Positions 14,272 to 23,467 of a stretch of DNA of 47,383 bases are shown one piece after another. A program made the position numbers and the translations under genes. The DNA comes from Bacteroidales bacterium (GTDB taxonomy: Bacteria; Bacteroidota; Bacteroidia; Bacteroidales; WCHB1-69): contig JAEEQA010000009.1 in the NCBI GenBank assembly GCA_016285085.1, positions 1 through 47,383 on the forward strand. The letters run 5' to 3'. The notes beneath the pieces were generated by a model. That model was given only the letters and a program-made list of their open reading frames with translations. It had not been told where the DNA came from and ran no database searches. The stretch's first letter is position 1, and every line of letters begins with the position of its first letter.

Positions 14272-16134
14272 CTATTCTTCTTGTTCAAATTCGCCCTTGG
14301 CGGAGAACCAGAGGTATTTGGAGTATTTGCTCTTGTTCGGGATGATGATCAGTTTGTAGTGGTTCTCGTTGTCCTTCTTGACGGAGAAGTAGTTGACCAA
14401 CTCATACTTCCCGTAGGTGGATTTGAGATAGCTCTCGATTTCAGGAATCACTTTGGTCGGATCGAGGAAGTAGAGGTCTTCAAGGAGGCGGCCGTCGGGT
14501 GAGAAGATGCACATCTCTTTTCCTTTGGTGCCGGTGAACTGCACGTCGAAGTTCTCGTTTTCGTCCTCATCCCAGACGGGGTTGTCCACGCGCGGGAATT
14601 TGGCTTTGAAGGCGTTGAGCACCACTTCGGGAACCTCGATTTCGTCGTAGTCGCCGTAGGATTTCACGGTTTTCTTGCCGTCGCTCATCTCTTTTTTCAG
14701 GAATTTTCCGCTCTTGTCGAAGAAGAGGGTGATGTAGCTGGTGCCGCCGGAGGTGATTTCCACGCGGTAGATTTCGCCAAGGTCGGCATCCTCTTCGGTG
14801 TCGGCCTCACGGATCTTGTAAGGCGGGTAGTTGGAGGCGACATACGACTTGATGGCGGCGGGGAGCTCGTCGATGGCGGCTTGGATGTCCTCCTGCGACG
14901 GCTCCGTGTTGGTGAAGAGGTCGGGATCGTTGAACGGGTCCTCGAAGTTGGGATCCACGGTGCGGATCATCTTGCGGGTCTTTTCGTCGAACCAGATGCC
15001 GGTGGGCAGTTTCTTCTTGTAGTTCTTCTTTTCGTAGAATTCAACGTAAACCTTGTTCTTCTTGTCGGCGCGGAGTTCCTTGAACGCCTTGATGAACTTG
15101 TAGCCTTTGTAGTAGGTCTCAATGTGCTTGACCATGGCGCTGGTGATGCGCTCCTGGAGCATGTAGGAGTAGGTTTTCTTCCATGCGCCTTTCTTGGAAA
15201 TATAGACTTCCACGGGGAGGTCACGCACAACGCATTTGCCGACGTAGGTCTCGCCGACGAGGAACCACTGGGTGTTTTCGGGTTTGGTGGCTTTCTTTTT
15301 GAACATCTTTTGGACGGTCATGGGAACCTTGTTTTCGGCGATGGCGTATTTTGCCCACGGGTCGAAGGGCTCGGCGGCTTCGCCTTTGCCTTTTTTCTCT
15401 TTCTTGGGCTTGTCGGCCTTTGCGGCGGGTTCGTCTTTTTCTGCCTTGCCCTTCTCGGCCTTTACGGGTCTTTCGGCGACGGCGGGCTGGTCGTTCTTCA
15501 CGACCTCGATACGCTGCGGCTGGGCCGGTTCGCTGGCAACGGGTTCATTCCGGGCCTCATTTCTGGCGTCGTTCTTGCCCTCGTTCTTGGAGGATTCGGC
15601 TTTGGCCGGTTTCTGGGCGGCGGCGGGCTGGGTCGGGGTGTCTGTGCGGAGGGTGAAACCTTCGGGATCCTCACGTTTCGTGAGATTGCCGACGTAGTCG
15701 AATGTGAGGATGGAGGGAGCATCTTTGCCGCCCACTTCCGGGAATCGCACTTCCAGGTAGTAGTGGGTGTTCACCTTGGGCATCTCACGAAGGTTGCAGA
15801 CGGAAATTTCATAATTCGGATAGTTTTCCGTGACATATTTGGAGATGCTGAGCGGAATTTCGGAGGTGGGGATGTCGTAGGTCGTTTTGAGCCATGTCCC
15901 GTCATTCTTGAAATAGGCTTTACCGATGGATCCGTCATCCTTGAAGTTGGCGACATATTGGTTGTCTTCCAGTATCCATGAGGAGATTTTTGCGCTGGGA
16001 TACTCGGAAGTGAAGGACTGGCTCACATCGCCGGGAACGTCGTCAGTCTTGAGTTTCTGTGCATTTAGCGTGGATGAAAAACTAAAAGCGAGTTGCAAAG
16101 TGACTGCAATCAGAATAAAACGGAATATTTTCAT
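14272..16134 (-). CDS. Exported PepSY-like (DUF2874) multidomain protein
   Basis: 620 residues with a signal peptide (about 1-25, ending STLNAQ). Several PepSY-like units can be seen. One is near 30-150 (VSQSFTSEYPSAKISSWILE ... NDGTWLKTTYDIPTSEIP). Others lie in the C-terminal half (DELPAAIKSYVASNYPPYKI; PEVVLNAFKAKFPRVDNPVW; IPEIESYLKSTYGKYELVNY). Residues about 165-270 form a Lys/Glu/Ala/Pro-rich low-complexity linker. PepSY-like proteins of Bacteroidota are periplasmic or secreted and often called putative beta-lactamase-inhibitor-like; the role is unknown. The promoter box is at 16166-16173. Confidence 0.85.
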   Translation of the reverse strand: MKIFRFILIAVTLQLAFSFSSTLNAQKLKTDDVPGDVSQSFTSEYPSAKISSWILEDNQYVANFKDDGSIGKAYFKNDGTWLKTTYDIPTSEIPLSISKYVTENYPNYEISVCNLREMPKVNTHYYLEVRFPEVGGKDAPSILTFDYVGNLTKREDPEGFTLRTDTPTQPAAAQKPAKAESSKNEGKNDARNEARNEPVASEPAQPQRIEVVKNDQPAVAERPVKAEKGKAEKDEPAAKADKPKKEKKGKGEAAEPFDPWAKYAIAENKVPMTVQKMFKKKATKPENTQWFLVGETYVGKCVVRDLPVEVYISKKGAWKKTYSYMLQERITSAMVKHIETYYKGYKFIKAFKELRADKKNKVYVEFYEKKNYKKKLPTGIWFDEKTRKMIRTVDPNFEDPFNDPDLFTNTEPSQEDIQAAIDELPAAIKSYVASNYPPYKIREADTEEDADLGEIYRVEITSGGTSYITLFFDKSGKFLKKEMSDGKKTVKSYGDYDEIEVPEVVLNAFKAKFPRVDNPVWDEDENENFDVQFTGTKGKEMCIFSPDGRLLEDLYFLDPTKVIPEIESYLKSTYGKYELVNYFSVKKDNENHYKLIIIPNKSKYSKYLWFSAKGEFEQEE

Positions 16135-16165
16135 ACTATTGAATTTTATTCAAAAAAACGAGCCG

Positions 16166-16173
16166 CAAAAATA
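16166..16173 (-). promoter_or_regulatory. -7 promoter box (TATTTTTG) for the PepSY-like gene
   Basis: Exact TAnnTTTG match on the minus strand, 32 bp upstream of the ATG. Confidence 0.7.
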
Positions 16174-16211
16174 GCAATTTTTTTTGAATCGTCGTTTTTT
16201 TCGTTGGGCAA

Positions 16212-16243
16212 AAAAAAAGAGGTTCGGAAGAACCTCTTTTTTT
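16212..16243 (-). terminator. Terminator of the C10 protease gene
   Basis: 14-bp stem AAAAAAAGAGGTTC/GAACCTCTTTTTTT with a 4-nt loop, just past the protease stop codon. Confidence 0.9.
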
Positions 16244-16259
16244 ATAATGGTTGAAAGGA

Positions 16260-18719
16260 TTATTCCACGATGAATTTGTGGACGCTGGAGCCCTGCTTGC
16301 CCTCGATGCTGAGGAGGTAGAGGCCCTTGGAGAGGTTGCTGACATTGATAGTGTGCAGCATTTCGCCACCGAGGTTCTCGACGCTTTCGGTGGAGAGGGT
16401 GCGTCCGGTCATATCGGAAATGCGGAAAGTGAGCTGTCCGGCCTCTTCAGCGGTCAGCAGGACGTTCATGGTGCTGCTGGCGGGGTTCGGGAAGATGCTC
16501 AGGTCGCTGATTCCGTTTTCTTTCACATCAGTGACAATCTGATAGGTGAGCTCGAAACCGGTTCCTTCGATGTAGTTATCGGTCATGAAGTGGATTCTGA
16601 TTCTGCTGGAATGGGCTACGAACACGTCTTCTTCCGGCCAGTTGTACATATCGATGCGTTTCAGGAGCTCGTATCTTTGGAGACCTTGATATTCATAGAT
16701 GTCCACATAGTCGCCCATACCGAGGTCGATTTTCGGATAGGAGAAGAAAGTCGTGTTGCTGTTGTCGATTTTCCATTTGCAGATCTTGTCTGCGATATAC
16801 ATCTCATCGGAGGAAACTTCGCTGGATCCCTTGTCGGAGATGGTGCCGCTGCCGCTGAGGGTAACGTACTCGTCACTGCAGTAGGCTTCGCCGGTTGTAG
16901 CGCTGTATTCAAGGACAAAGCCTCTGTCAACGACTTCATTGTCATCAGAGATGAAGCGGATGGTCACGCTGTCGGCGTCGATGGTGAATGTTCCGGGGGC
17001 AGTGGTGCCGGAAACGCGTCTTTCCTCGTTGTCCAAATTGCCGTTCTTGTAGAAAATGACGACATCGTGGTCAGCTTCGGTGGCGAGGCGTGCGAACGTG
17101 AAGGTGTATCGGGTTGCTCCGTTGGCAGCAATGGTCCAGGTGCGGTTCGTGGCCGGTTCGTAATAGAGGTTGCCTGCACCGTCGCTGATGGTGCCTCGTG
17201 TTGCGGAAATCCGTTTGTCGCCCGAAGTCTCTTTGGGCTGTTGGTTCGCGGGATAGACCCCGATCATCGCCGCTTCGTATCGCGTGTATCCTCCAATGTG
17301 TCCACTGCCGTTGAGGGCGTAGTAACCATCACTGGATCCACCCCAGCCCCAGTTCACGTGCATCATCGTGTTGACGTAAGCCGTGTCGTAGGTGTAGGTG
17401 GTCAGACTGTCGGTATGGGTGTAATAATAAGTGGTGTCGTAGTTGACGAAGGTGTAGATTTGGGTGGTGTCGTAGCCATAGGTGTAGGTAGTGTCGTAGG
17501 TGAAATAGTAGGTGGTGTCGTTGAGAGCGGTGTCAATGTCGAGAATATGTGCCACGGAATCGATGTTGGTGGAAAGGATCAGCGTGTCGATGTCATATTC
17601 ATAGGTAGTGATGGTGTCGATGCGGTCGATGTTCTCGATGGTGTCACCATAGTGGGTGGTACGGTTGACGTCGTTTACAACCTGATAGCCGTCAAGGACG
17701 AAAGCGTGGCCGCCGTCGCTGTCAGCACCGGAATAGTAAATGGGGCGTAAAGCTGCCAGCTCCTTCTTGAGTGTGTCGGCCCATTTTGCATTGGAGAATT
17801 CGCTACGGTCGTACATTTGGGCGCTGCGGTTGTATTTCCAATAATCTTTCAGGGAGGTGAGAGCGTTGGCGGACTGGGCAGAGGAGCCGCTCGGACCGTA
17901 TTCCATATGGACGGAGATGCCGGCGTGCCACATCAATTTGGAAACCTCACCTGTGTAGAAGCTGAGGGTGTTGGGCATGGCATCAAATTCATGCAAGGTG
18001 TTGAAATTCTGAACCTGCCACGGATAGGTGATGGTATCGGTGGGATTGTTGTCCGCGTCAAGTTCGTAGTGGATGGGCTGGTAGCCGATGCCACCGGTGC
18101 CATATTCCGGATAACGGTAATAGAACATCACTTGGGTCATTGCTGTGGCCACACAACCTACCGGTACATGGTTGTCGCAGTCAAGGTTGGCCTGATACTG
18201 GGTGGCATCCGGCTGCGCGGGGCAAAGGTAGTTGAAGTATTTGCCCTGGTTCCATTTCGAGGTGACAAGAGGTTTCACTTCGTCGGAAATGAATTGACCG
18301 ATCACCTCTCTGGTTTGGTTCGCATTCAGTAACTTGTTCCAAGCCTTGAGAGCCTGGGCATTCACGATGTTCTTGGAGGCGATGATTTCATCGCGGTAGG
18401 AGTTCACCATGTAGTTGGGAACGTTCCTGTCGAAATTGTTGGTGACGGAATAGGCCAGGACCGGTTCCACCGCGTCATTGGCGGAAACAAGGATGAAGCC
18501 CTGTTCCCCGATGGCGAACTGATAATAGACGGGATCCCCGTTCTCGTCCAGCTCCGTGTGTTTGAGAACGATGTCGGAAGCGCTCACGTTCATCTCGGGA
18601 TATACGGCCTTGATGAAGTTCACGGAAACGGTTCTCGCATCGTTAACGGAAACGATGTTGCCTGCAAATCCGAGGGAGAACAGGCAGCACAAGAGTGCAA
18701 GTAAAAAGGTCTTTTTCAT
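16260..18719 (-). CDS. Secreted C10 (streptopain-type) cysteine protease with T9SS type A sorting domain
   Basis: 819 residues. A signal peptide (1-19) is followed by a Spi-like prodomain (20-140) and a C10 papain-like domain. Catalytic Cys189 lies in VPVGCVATAMTQVMFY and catalytic His338 in GGHAFVLDGY. The conserved HVNWGWGGSSDGYY comes only at 454-467. Between His338 and that motif is an unusual Tyr/Asp/Thr-rich insertion of about 105 residues (346-452). A CUB-like domain follows (about 610-730, YCSDEYVTL ... FELTYQI). The end is a type A sorting domain (IFPNPASSTMNVLL ... GLYLLSIEGKQG). It is likely exported across the outer membrane by T9SS to degrade proteins outside the cell. Promoter at 18759-18766. 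Confidence 0.93.
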   Translation of the reverse strand: MKKTFLLALLCCLFSLGFAGNIVSVNDARTVSVNFIKAVYPEMNVSASDIVLKHTELDENGDPVYYQFAIGEQGFILVSANDAVEPVLAYSVTNNFDRNVPNYMVNSYRDEIIASKNIVNAQALKAWNKLLNANQTREVIGQFISDEVKPLVTSKWNQGKYFNYLCPAQPDATQYQANLDCDNHVPVGCVATAMTQVMFYYRYPEYGTGGIGYQPIHYELDADNNPTDTITYPWQVQNFNTLHEFDAMPNTLSFYTGEVSKLMWHAGISVHMEYGPSGSSAQSANALTSLKDYWKYNRSAQMYDRSEFSNAKWADTLKKELAALRPIYYSGADSDGGHAFVLDGYQVVNDVNRTTHYGDTIENIDRIDTITTYEYDIDTLILSTNIDSVAHILDIDTALNDTTYYFTYDTTYTYGYDTTQIYTFVNYDTTYYYTHTDSLTTYTYDTAYVNTMMHVNWGWGGSSDGYYALNGSGHIGGYTRYEAAMIGVYPANQQPKETSGDKRISATRGTISDGAGNLYYEPATNRTWTIAANGATRYTFTFARLATEADHDVVIFYKNGNLDNEERRVSGTTAPGTFTIDADSVTIRFISDDNEVVDRGFVLEYSATTGEAYCSDEYVTLSGSGTISDKGSSEVSSDEMYIADKICKWKIDNSNTTFFSYPKIDLGMGDYVDIYEYQGLQRYELLKRIDMYNWPEEDVFVAHSSRIRIHFMTDNYIEGTGFELTYQIVTDVKENGISDLSIFPNPASSTMNVLLTAEEAGQLTFRISDMTGRTLSTESVENLGGEMLHTINVSNLSKGLYLLSIEGKQGSSVHKFIVE

Positions 18720-18758
18720 ATAACTATGATTTAAATTACTAATTGCAAATTAAGCGGG

Positions 18759-18766
18759 CAAAAATA
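18759..18766 (-). promoter_or_regulatory. -7 promoter box (TATTTTTG) for the C10 protease gene
   Basis: Exact TAnnTTTG match on the minus strand, 40 bp upstream of the ATG. Confidence 0.7.
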
Positions 18767-18835
18767 CAAAAATCTTGCGAATATTGGATTGTGTCTGATT
18801 ATTTTTTGAAAAATCCTGATTAAGAGATGTTTCAA

Positions 18836-21800
18836 TCAGAAATCAAGGCCGATGGAGAAGTGCAGCCTCCCCCTTTTTTCCTTGATTTTGTAATCCTCCA
18901 CCCCCCACGCATAGTCAAGCCGCAGGAAATAGCCGAAAAGTTTGGCCCGCAGACCGAGTCCGAAGCCGCCGACAAAAGGTTCCACCTGCCGCTTCACCAT
19001 CGCGGTGATGTCGCCGGAAGTTATCCATCTTGTATAGAGGCAGTTGTCATCCGAATAGGGCGTGAGGCCTGTCCATGCCGTCCCCACGTCGCCGAAAGCC
19101 ACCAACTGCAGTGAGTTGAAGAACTGGTTTGCCAGCTGCCGGCGGGCAATCAACTGCACGAAGGGAATCCGTAACTCTGTGCTAAGCACGATGAAGGATG
19201 TGCCATTCCGGATGTTCTGCTGAAAGCCGCGCATGTTCGTCGCCAACGTCTGGTAGGCGTAGTTCTTGCTCAAATCCACCCAGATGTCGCTGTTGAACTT
19301 GGCAAAAATCCAGTTGTCCACCCCGCCCATGTAGTAAACCAGACGGCTGGTCCCGAAGTTGGTGCTGGCGGCGATGCGGGTCGCCCACGTCATGTTGCGA
19401 TAGATTTTCACCGACTTGCGGGCATCGAACCCCACCACGAAAAGGTGCATGTTGTCGCGGTCGATGCGGTGCTGGTATTCACCGAAGACCTTGACCTTGC
19501 TGCCCCGCCACAGGTTGGTGTACAGCTCTTTGGAGGAGTCAAAAACATACTCCAACTTGATTGCGCCCCAGAAGTGCCGCTCGTCCGCCGCCGCCAGCGA
19601 ATAGTCGTTCAGGCCCGCCATCACGAACTTTTCGTACCGCCCCGTCAATGTCAGGCGCAGGCTGTTCAGCTTGTTGAACGGGTACTTGATGATGTAGAAG
19701 ATGCTGTTGGAATACTGTTTGTAGTAGTAATAGTCGATGACATCCTTGATGCTTTGCCGATAAAATACCACTTGGTGGTCGAGCCGGCGGTGCAGGTCTT
19801 CATAGCTGACCATCACCTCGTTGCTTTTGAGGTCGAAGGAGAGCCGGAAGCCGCCGGTGATGCGGTAGTCCTCGAACAGGTCGTTAATGCCGACCATCAC
19901 GAGGGCGTTGATGCCGGTGTTGAGATAGACGGGCGAGGTGCCGCCGGTGAACTGCTGGTAGGTGGTGTTCAGGAAGCTGAAGTCGGCCTGCGTAATCAGT
20001 TTGTTGATGGTGAACTGGGTGTAGTAGTTGCGGGCGGCGTAGTGTTCCGGGGCGGCGGTGTCGGTTGAGACCGGGCTGTCGTCGGATTCTGCGTTCGGCG
20101 CGGCGGCACGCAGCAGGTCGCTTTGCCGCAGCTGGCGGAAACGGTGCCGCGGCCCCGTGCTGTTTCCGTAACGGGCGCGGTTCGCCGCCGCGATGCTGTC
20201 CTTCCGGGCCTGCAACTGCCGCATCTTCTCCACGTAGGATGCTTCCGCCGGAGCCGCTACGGTTGTCTCCGGTTGGAAAGGCTTGATATGCAAACGCTTG
20301 GCCCCCTTCCGCAAGATGATTTCCGCCACTTCGCCCGTCCTGGGATTGTAGTCCTGCTCGAAAATGCTGTAGGCGTAGTCGGTATTGGGCTGGCTTTGTG
20401 CGTAATAGGCATAGTGGATGGCGGTGTCGATGGTGCTGATGGCACTGTCGAAGCGGGCGGTGTAGCGGTTGTTGATGCCGTTGGCGTCGCTGAGGTAGGT
20501 GAGGGTTCTTCCGTCGATTTCGCGCGGGTCCGACTCGTTGGCGTCGGGCGTGTAGGTGACCCGCAGCAGCGTCGTGTCCTTGTCCGCATAGTTGTACATG
20601 TACAGATCGTACTTCTTCTGCGGGTTCAGTGTGCGGAAGTCCTCCTTCGGGTGCAGGCGGTTGTCGGGACGGTTCGAGGCGAAGACAATCTGCCGGTTCC
20701 CGCTGAAGAACCTCGGTGCGTAGTCGTCGTAAAAGTCGTTGGTGATGTTCTGGAACGAGCGGGCGCGGAGGCTATAGACGAAGATGTCGGACTGCCCCTT
20801 CAGGAAACCGGAAAAGACGATGAGTTTCCCGTCGGTGGAGAAGGAGAAGTCGGTGATTTTTTCGACGTCGATGAGCAGCCGTTTGTCGTGTTTCCGCTCG
20901 CTCACTTTGTAGGGGTAGTAGTAGCAGCGTCCGGCGTCTTCAAGGGTGAAGCCGAGCACGTCGCCGTTGGGGTGCCAGGCGAGCAGGGGATAGGTGAGGT
21001 CGGGATTGTCCTCGGTTTTCTGGTAGCGGCTGAAGATGCGGCGCGGCTTTTGGTCGTCCTCGGTCTTGAGCCAGATGATGACCTTGCCGGCTTCGTTGGT
21101 GACGTAGGCATAGCTCTTGCCGTCGGGCGAGAGGCGGAACTGCTTGTAGTCGCGGCTCCGTTTGGCACGGGCGAGGAGGCCGTCGTCTTCGGGCTTCTCC
21201 CGTTTTATGTCTTTTTTATAAAGAACATAATAATGTCTGTACCAATCGATTAAAAGCTGTTTGAAAGGCCTTCCGGTCACGTTGTAGAACCCTCTTTCGT
21301 GGCTTCGCGAGGAGCGGGTGGCGTAGAGGATGGCGGGAATGGCGCTCTCTCCGAACTCGTCGGCGATGTACTTCCAGAACGAATGGCCGGCGTAGGTCGC
21401 CTCCACCGGGGTCAGCTCGTCGAAGTCGGCGTACCGTTGCGACAAAATCCCGTTCTTGACATACGCGTCGGTTTCGGTGCTCCAATTTTCTGCCAGATAG
21501 GAGGATAGTCCAGAAAAATACCAATTCGGAACGTCCAGCAAATAGTCGCTGGAGATGTTGGCCCCCACAGAGCTTCCGTTGATGATCCAATGGGCGTAAA
21601 GATTCGTCACGCCCGCTTTCATCATCTTGTCGAAATGGGTGCGGTTGCCGTCGAAATAGAGGTAGATTTTTGTTCCATAGATATTGGTGATGCCGCCTTG
21701 ATTGTAGAAGTTGTCGTTGTCGTAGGCGAAGTTCGACTCGCGGAAGTCGGACTGGGTGTTGTAAACGATGAACTGGATTTTCTTGGTGGCGGTGATATTG

Positions 21801-22075
21801 AACATCCGCTCGATTTCGTCAATCACTTTGGGCGCTTCCGCCAGCGTGTACTCGGCGAGTTGTTTTCCCGTGGGGTAGAAGTAAACGTCGAACTGGGTGG
21901 TGCGGTAGTACTGCCAGTTCTGCTTCTGGTACTGCACGCGGTTTTTGCCAAAGGAGAGCTGCGAACCGTTGTAGAACTGCGCGTTGGACGTGCCCACGGA
22001 CAGCAGCAGGCACGTGGCGAACACCGCCGTGAGGGCGAGGTGGATTTTACTGGAGCGGGAAGTTCTTACAGACAC
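18836..22075 (-). CDS. Large outer-membrane protein: degenerate peptidase-like region, TolB-like propeller, C-terminal barrel
   Basis: 1079 residues starting at a GTG at 22075 (MSVRTSRSSKIHLAL); no in-frame ATG precedes the signal peptide (about 1-32, GTSNAQ). Residues about 40-290 resemble the gluzincin-like region of related proteins (LLDVPNWYFSGLSSYLAENW), but no HExxH zinc motif is visible. Residues about 300-600 contain TolB/PD40-type repeats (RLSPDGKSYAYVTNEAGKVI; FSFSTDGKLIVFSGFLKGQS; FASNRP). The last 380 residues alternate aromatic and polar strands and end GRLHFSIGLDF, typical of a BamA-like barrel ending in Phe. Function is unknown. Promoter at 22102-22109. Confidence 0.8.
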   Translation of the reverse strand: MSVRTSRSSKIHLALTAVFATCLLLSVGTSNAQFYNGSQLSFGKNRVQYQKQNWQYYRTTQFDVYFYPTGKQLAEYTLAEAPKVIDEIERMFNITATKKIQFIVYNTQSDFRESNFAYDNDNFYNQGGITNIYGTKIYLYFDGNRTHFDKMMKAGVTNLYAHWIINGSSVGANISSDYLLDVPNWYFSGLSSYLAENWSTETDAYVKNGILSQRYADFDELTPVEATYAGHSFWKYIADEFGESAIPAILYATRSSRSHERGFYNVTGRPFKQLLIDWYRHYYVLYKKDIKREKPEDDGLLARAKRSRDYKQFRLSPDGKSYAYVTNEAGKVIIWLKTEDDQKPRRIFSRYQKTEDNPDLTYPLLAWHPNGDVLGFTLEDAGRCYYYPYKVSERKHDKRLLIDVEKITDFSFSTDGKLIVFSGFLKGQSDIFVYSLRARSFQNITNDFYDDYAPRFFSGNRQIVFASNRPDNRLHPKEDFRTLNPQKKYDLYMYNYADKDTTLLRVTYTPDANESDPREIDGRTLTYLSDANGINNRYTARFDSAISTIDTAIHYAYYAQSQPNTDYAYSIFEQDYNPRTGEVAEIILRKGAKRLHIKPFQPETTVAAPAEASYVEKMRQLQARKDSIAAANRARYGNSTGPRHRFRQLRQSDLLRAAAPNAESDDSPVSTDTAAPEHYAARNYYTQFTINKLITQADFSFLNTTYQQFTGGTSPVYLNTGINALVMVGINDLFEDYRITGGFRLSFDLKSNEVMVSYEDLHRRLDHQVVFYRQSIKDVIDYYYYKQYSNSIFYIIKYPFNKLNSLRLTLTGRYEKFVMAGLNDYSLAAADERHFWGAIKLEYVFDSSKELYTNLWRGSKVKVFGEYQHRIDRDNMHLFVVGFDARKSVKIYRNMTWATRIAASTNFGTSRLVYYMGGVDNWIFAKFNSDIWVDLSKNYAYQTLATNMRGFQQNIRNGTSFIVLSTELRIPFVQLIARRQLANQFFNSLQLVAFGDVGTAWTGLTPYSDDNCLYTRWITSGDITAMVKRQVEPFVGGFGLGLRAKLFGYFLRLDYAWGVEDYKIKEKRGRLHFSIGLDF

Positions 22076-22101
22076 AAAATCGCAGTTTACAAAATGGGCG
22101 G

Positions 22102-22109
22102 CAAAGATA
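22102..22109 (-). promoter_or_regulatory. -7 promoter box (TATCTTTG) for the propeller/barrel gene
   Basis: Exact TAnnTTTG match on the minus strand, 26 bp upstream of the GTG start. The box and about 50 bp beyond it are duplicated at 23460. Confidence 0.7.
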
Positions 22110-22610
22110 CGACAAGTTCGTTAAATTGAAAATTGAAAAATGAAAATTGAAAATTGGAAGATGCGATGAAATGATGAAGGGAAAATAATTCCCCTTCTAT
22201 GTAGAAGGGGTGGCCGAAGGCCGGGGTAGTAGTTCAGGGGACAGGGTTCAGGAACGAAGAAGTTAAGGGGAGAGTATGTAGGGCCGTCATAGCATGGCGG
22301 CTAATCGGTGGTTTCGTAAAAGGTGATAGGTGATAAGTAATAGGTAGGAGGGAAAAGGAGTTAAGAAGTTCAGGAACGAAGGAGTTAAGGTGAGAACAGA
22401 TAGGGCTGTCATATTATGGCAGCCAATCAATAAGTGGAAAGAGTTCACCTCGGAGAGGTGATATTTTATTAACCCCAGATAAGCGAAACGTCAGTGGAGC
22501 GCAATCTGGGGGCGGGGAGGCCTTGTGTGTCAGTCCGCGGCACGGGCGGCAGGTACGGAAGAACACCGCAGGTGATGCCGCGGAAAAGAGAATGGTACCT
22601 AAAGGGGATT
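22102..22610. repeat. Direct repeat, copy 1 (left of the lipoprotein gene)
   Basis: A composite that is also seen at 23460-23851. It begins with the promoter segment CAAAGATACGACAAGTTC and A/T-rich GAAAATTGAAAAATGAAAAT. Next come a purine-rich stretch (AGGTGATAGGTGATAAGTAA), two GGGCTGTCAT-type palindromes (22277, 22401) and an 8-bp hairpin, CCCCTTCT/AGAAGGGG, at 22191-22210. A 188-bp structured block (22423-22610) closes it, with CACCTC/GAGGTG and CCCCAGAT/ATCTGGGG stems. No gene is present. Confidence 0.8.
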
Positions 22611-22627
22611 AGGTGGAAAAAATACGT

Positions 22628-23431
22628 CTATTTTTTTATCCTTAGATGTGTGCTTTCTCCGTCTTCCTCAGTATGAATGATGTCATATAAAATAATAAAA
22701 CCATCATTGTCAATCGTAAAATAGTAATGATAGTAATCGCCATAGTTTCCTTCAATATTGAGAGTCAAAATCGAATCGGTCAAAGAATAGTTAAGGAAAG
22801 AATCGTTCACTTTATGTTCACTTGTAGTTCCCGAATTCCACCACTTTTCATCATCAAATGCGAGATAGCCATAGAGGCATATAGATGATAAAAAGTTATA
22901 ATTCTTATCAAATGAAAAAAGGTAGTACAGGCAAGATTCGACATCATAGTATTTGATGAACAGAAAAATCATGTTCTCTTTGGTGATTTTTCCGCAGTCG
23001 TATATTTTTTCTGAAAATTTTTCAAGAACCCCAGGAGGAAAACAGAGATATTCTGCAAAACCAGACAATGCAATTTCATCTGTAGGAACATTATTCCGTA
23101 TTTTTGCTGTGTCGCAATAGGTGTACTCTTTAGACCAGCAATAGTGTCTATTTCCTATCGGGTCGTAATAAGATTCTCTGTTTTGTATGAAAAACGCCAT
23201 AAGGCTGGTGTCTTCAATGAGTTTGGGGACAACGGTGTCAAAAAACGTGGAGTCGGGGAACTCGGACAGTTCTGTGGAATGGTCAATGATGTCCTTTATT
23301 GCGGGAAAGGGATAGCGGGTTTTGGGAAAAACTTGCACCGAATCGGAGGTGTCGGGCGGAAGGGTACGATCCTTGCAGGAGAGCAAACAAAATGCGGTGA
23401 GGAATAATAATGTGAACGTTAGCGGTTTCAT
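22628..23431 (-). CDS. AT-rich lipoprotein of unknown function, bracketed by direct repeats
   Basis: 267 residues from the ATG at 23431 (MKPLTFTLLFLTAFCLLSCK); the longer frame in the ORF track runs into the repeat. Lipidated Cys19. The mature part is rich in Tyr, Asp, Phe and Cys (SYYDPIGNRHYCWSKEYTYC; YYDVESCLYYLFSFDKNYNF) and matches no family I recognise. Composition is clearly more AT-rich than the flanking genes. The -7 box at 23460-23467 is a copy of the promoter of the neighbouring propeller/barrel gene. It looks like a laterally gained single-gene insertion. Confidence 0.75.
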   Translation of the reverse strand: MKPLTFTLLFLTAFCLLSCKDRTLPPDTSDSVQVFPKTRYPFPAIKDIIDHSTELSEFPDSTFFDTVVPKLIEDTSLMAFFIQNRESYYDPIGNRHYCWSKEYTYCDTAKIRNNVPTDEIALSGFAEYLCFPPGVLEKFSEKIYDCGKITKENMIFLFIKYYDVESCLYYLFSFDKNYNFLSSICLYGYLAFDDEKWWNSGTTSEHKVNDSFLNYSLTDSILTLNIEGNYGDYYHYYFTIDNDGFIILYDIIHTEEDGESTHLRIKK

Positions 23432-23459
23432 ACGCAAAAGTCGGTGGGTTTTCAGTCCG

Positions 23460-23467
23460 CAAAGATA
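23460..23467 (-). promoter_or_regulatory. -7 promoter box (TATCTTTG) for the lipoprotein gene
   Basis: Exact TAnnTTTG match on the minus strand, 28 bp upstream of the ATG, in a segment duplicated from 22102-22109. Confidence 0.65.

Noticed and set aside
16251-17750. Open frame of 499 codons on the plus strand
   Set aside because: It mirrors the C10 protease gene on the opposite strand and has a Val/Gly/Asp-rich shadow composition.
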